From contig NZ_BARE01000002.1 of assembly GCF_000367345.1 (NCBI RefSeq), positions 62,001 through 126,000 on the forward strand: 64,000 nt of DNA. Reading direction: 5' to 3'. Origin of the DNA: Sphingobium xenophagum NBRC 107872. GTDB taxonomy: Bacteria > Pseudomonadota > Alphaproteobacteria > Sphingomonadales > Sphingomonadaceae. The notes beneath the pieces were generated by a model. That model had not been told where the DNA came from. It did not search any database and saw nothing but the letters and a program-made list of their open reading frames with translations. The position numbers and the translations under genes were made by a program. This document shows, piece after piece, positions 63,302 through 64,000 of this stretch. Positions within the stretch are counted from its first letter, which is position 1. Every line of letters starts with the position of its first letter.

Positions 63302-64000
63302 ATGAACTGGAAGTTGTCTCTGGCATGCGTCGGAGTGGGCATGGCCGCGCTGGCGGCTGCGCCTGCCGTCGTGGGCCAGCAGCGTGCCATACGCACCACG
63401 TCGTCGATCAGCGCGCAGGACAAGGCGAGCGGGGCCAAGCAGCATCCTGAACTGCTCAAGGAATTTGGCGGCGCCTATGCAGGGCCTCAGGCGCGCTATG
63501 TCGAGAGCGTGGGGCGTCGCATCGCGGTGCAATCCGGCCTGTCCAACGCGCAGAGCGATTTTACCGTCACGCTGCTCAATTCGCCGGTCAACAACGCCTT
63601 CGCGATTCCGGGCGGCTATGTCTATGTCACGCGCCAGTTGATGGCGCTGATGAATGATGAGGCGGAACTGGCCGGGGTGTTGGGGCATGAAGTCGGCCAT
63701 GTCGCGGCCCGCCATGGCCAGCGGCGGCAACAGGCGGCGCAGCGCAATGCGATCGGCGGCGCCTTGCTGGGCGTTCTGACTGGTGCGTTGCTGGGCGATT
63801 CGGGCTTTGCCGGGCTGATTCAGAAAGGGATCGGCACGGGCAGCCAGTTGCTGACGCTGCGATTTTCACGCACGCAGGAATATGAGGCCGACGATCTGGG
63901 CATTCGTTACCTGGCATCGGGCGGCTATGATCCGCGCGCTTTATCGGGGATGCTGGCGTCACTGGCGGCGCAGAGCAATCTGGATGCGCGGGTTACGGGC
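63302..64000 (+). CDS. M48-family metalloprotease (BepA/LoiP type), 5' part
   Basis: The first 233 residues are in the window and the frame is open at the edge. Signal peptide ends near VVG-QQ (residue 25). Zinc motif HEVGHVAARH (His129, Glu130, His133) and the third ligand Glu in EYEADDLGIRY. AIPGGYVYVTRQLMALMNDEAELAGVLG is typical of periplasmic M48 proteases with a C-terminal TPR domain, which would lie beyond the window. It likely degrades misfolded outer-membrane proteins, in keeping with its stress promoter. Confidence 0.88.
   Translation, partial: MNWKLSLACVGVGMAALAAAPAVVGQQRAIRTTSSISAQDKASGAKQHPELLKEFGGAYAGPQARYVESVGRRIAVQSGLSNAQSDFTVTLLNSPVNNAFAIPGGYVYVTRQLMALMNDEAELAGVLGHEVGHVAARHGQRRQQAAQRNAIGGALLGVLTGALLGDSGFAGLIQKGIGTGSQLLTLRFSRTQEYEADDLGIRYLASGGYDPRALSGMLASLAAQSNLDARVTG

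Overview
The window is high-GC (roughly 63-65%) alphaproteobacterial chromosome. It most resembles Sphingomonadaceae (Sphingobium/Sphingomonas type). The evidence is the gene order, the protein sequences, fabZ directly after bamA-ompH with no lpxD or lpxA beside it, and many palindromic intergenic repeats. No tRNA, rRNA or CRISPR array was seen. Assignments rest on reading motifs and family resemblance; no database search was run.

Layout. 1-500: the tail of an acetoacetyl-CoA reductase-like SDR gene and a ribbon-helix-helix protein. 568-7.9 kb: an iron island with a TonB-dependent siderophore receptor, TonB, a PiuC-type dioxygenase and, on the minus strand, PepSY membrane protein, DUF2271, DUF4198, ApbE flavin transferase and a small protein. 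The DUF2271 protein carries an ApbE-type flavinylation motif, so the minus-strand genes look like a flavin-based extracytoplasmic reductase for iron. Fur-like sites precede each iron transcription unit. 8.0-14.8 kb: oxidative aldose catabolism, with a GntR regulator, sugar 1-dehydrogenase, semialdehyde dehydrogenase and IlvD-type dehydratase on minus, and DgoK and DgoA on plus. 14.8-17.9 kb: heme A synthase, a secreted protein and rplM-rpsI. 18.0-22.9 kb: an envelope cluster (flippase, CTP:phosphoalcohol-type nucleotidyltransferase, HIT protein, CDP-alcohol phosphotransferase, TagF-like protein) that could make a phosphodiester-linked surface polymer. 23.0-33.6 kb: TCA block sdhB, thioesterase, zapE, mdh, sucD, sucA, sucB, lpd, with a GIY-YIG gene lodged between sucB and lpd. 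33.8-39.6 kb: enoyl-CoA hydratase, gph, glmU, phosphoesterase, glmS. 39.6-45.3 kb: repeats, an orphan gene, a GNAT-nitrilase fusion, icd, psd-pssA. 45.5-57.0 kb: rpsB-tsf-pyrH-frr-uppS-cdsA-dxr-rseP-bamA-ompH-fabZ, then rpmE. 57.1-64 kb: repeats, aroB-aroK, a small membrane protein, a large secreted protein, a XerC/D recombinase, accA and the start of an M48 protease behind an EcfG-like promoter.

The most unusual structure is a family of hairpin-ended palindromic units. Two are expanded and carry GIY-YIG nuclease genes, one largely intact (31829-32189, 29-bp inverted repeats with two mismatches) and one decayed (57115-57368, perfect 32-bp inverted repeats). In both, the nuclease stop codon abuts the right repeat. 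Shorter units of 66 bp with related ends and no gene lie at 19360 and 36679. Together they suggest an undescribed mobile unit in which a GIY-YIG protein could be the mobilising enzyme.
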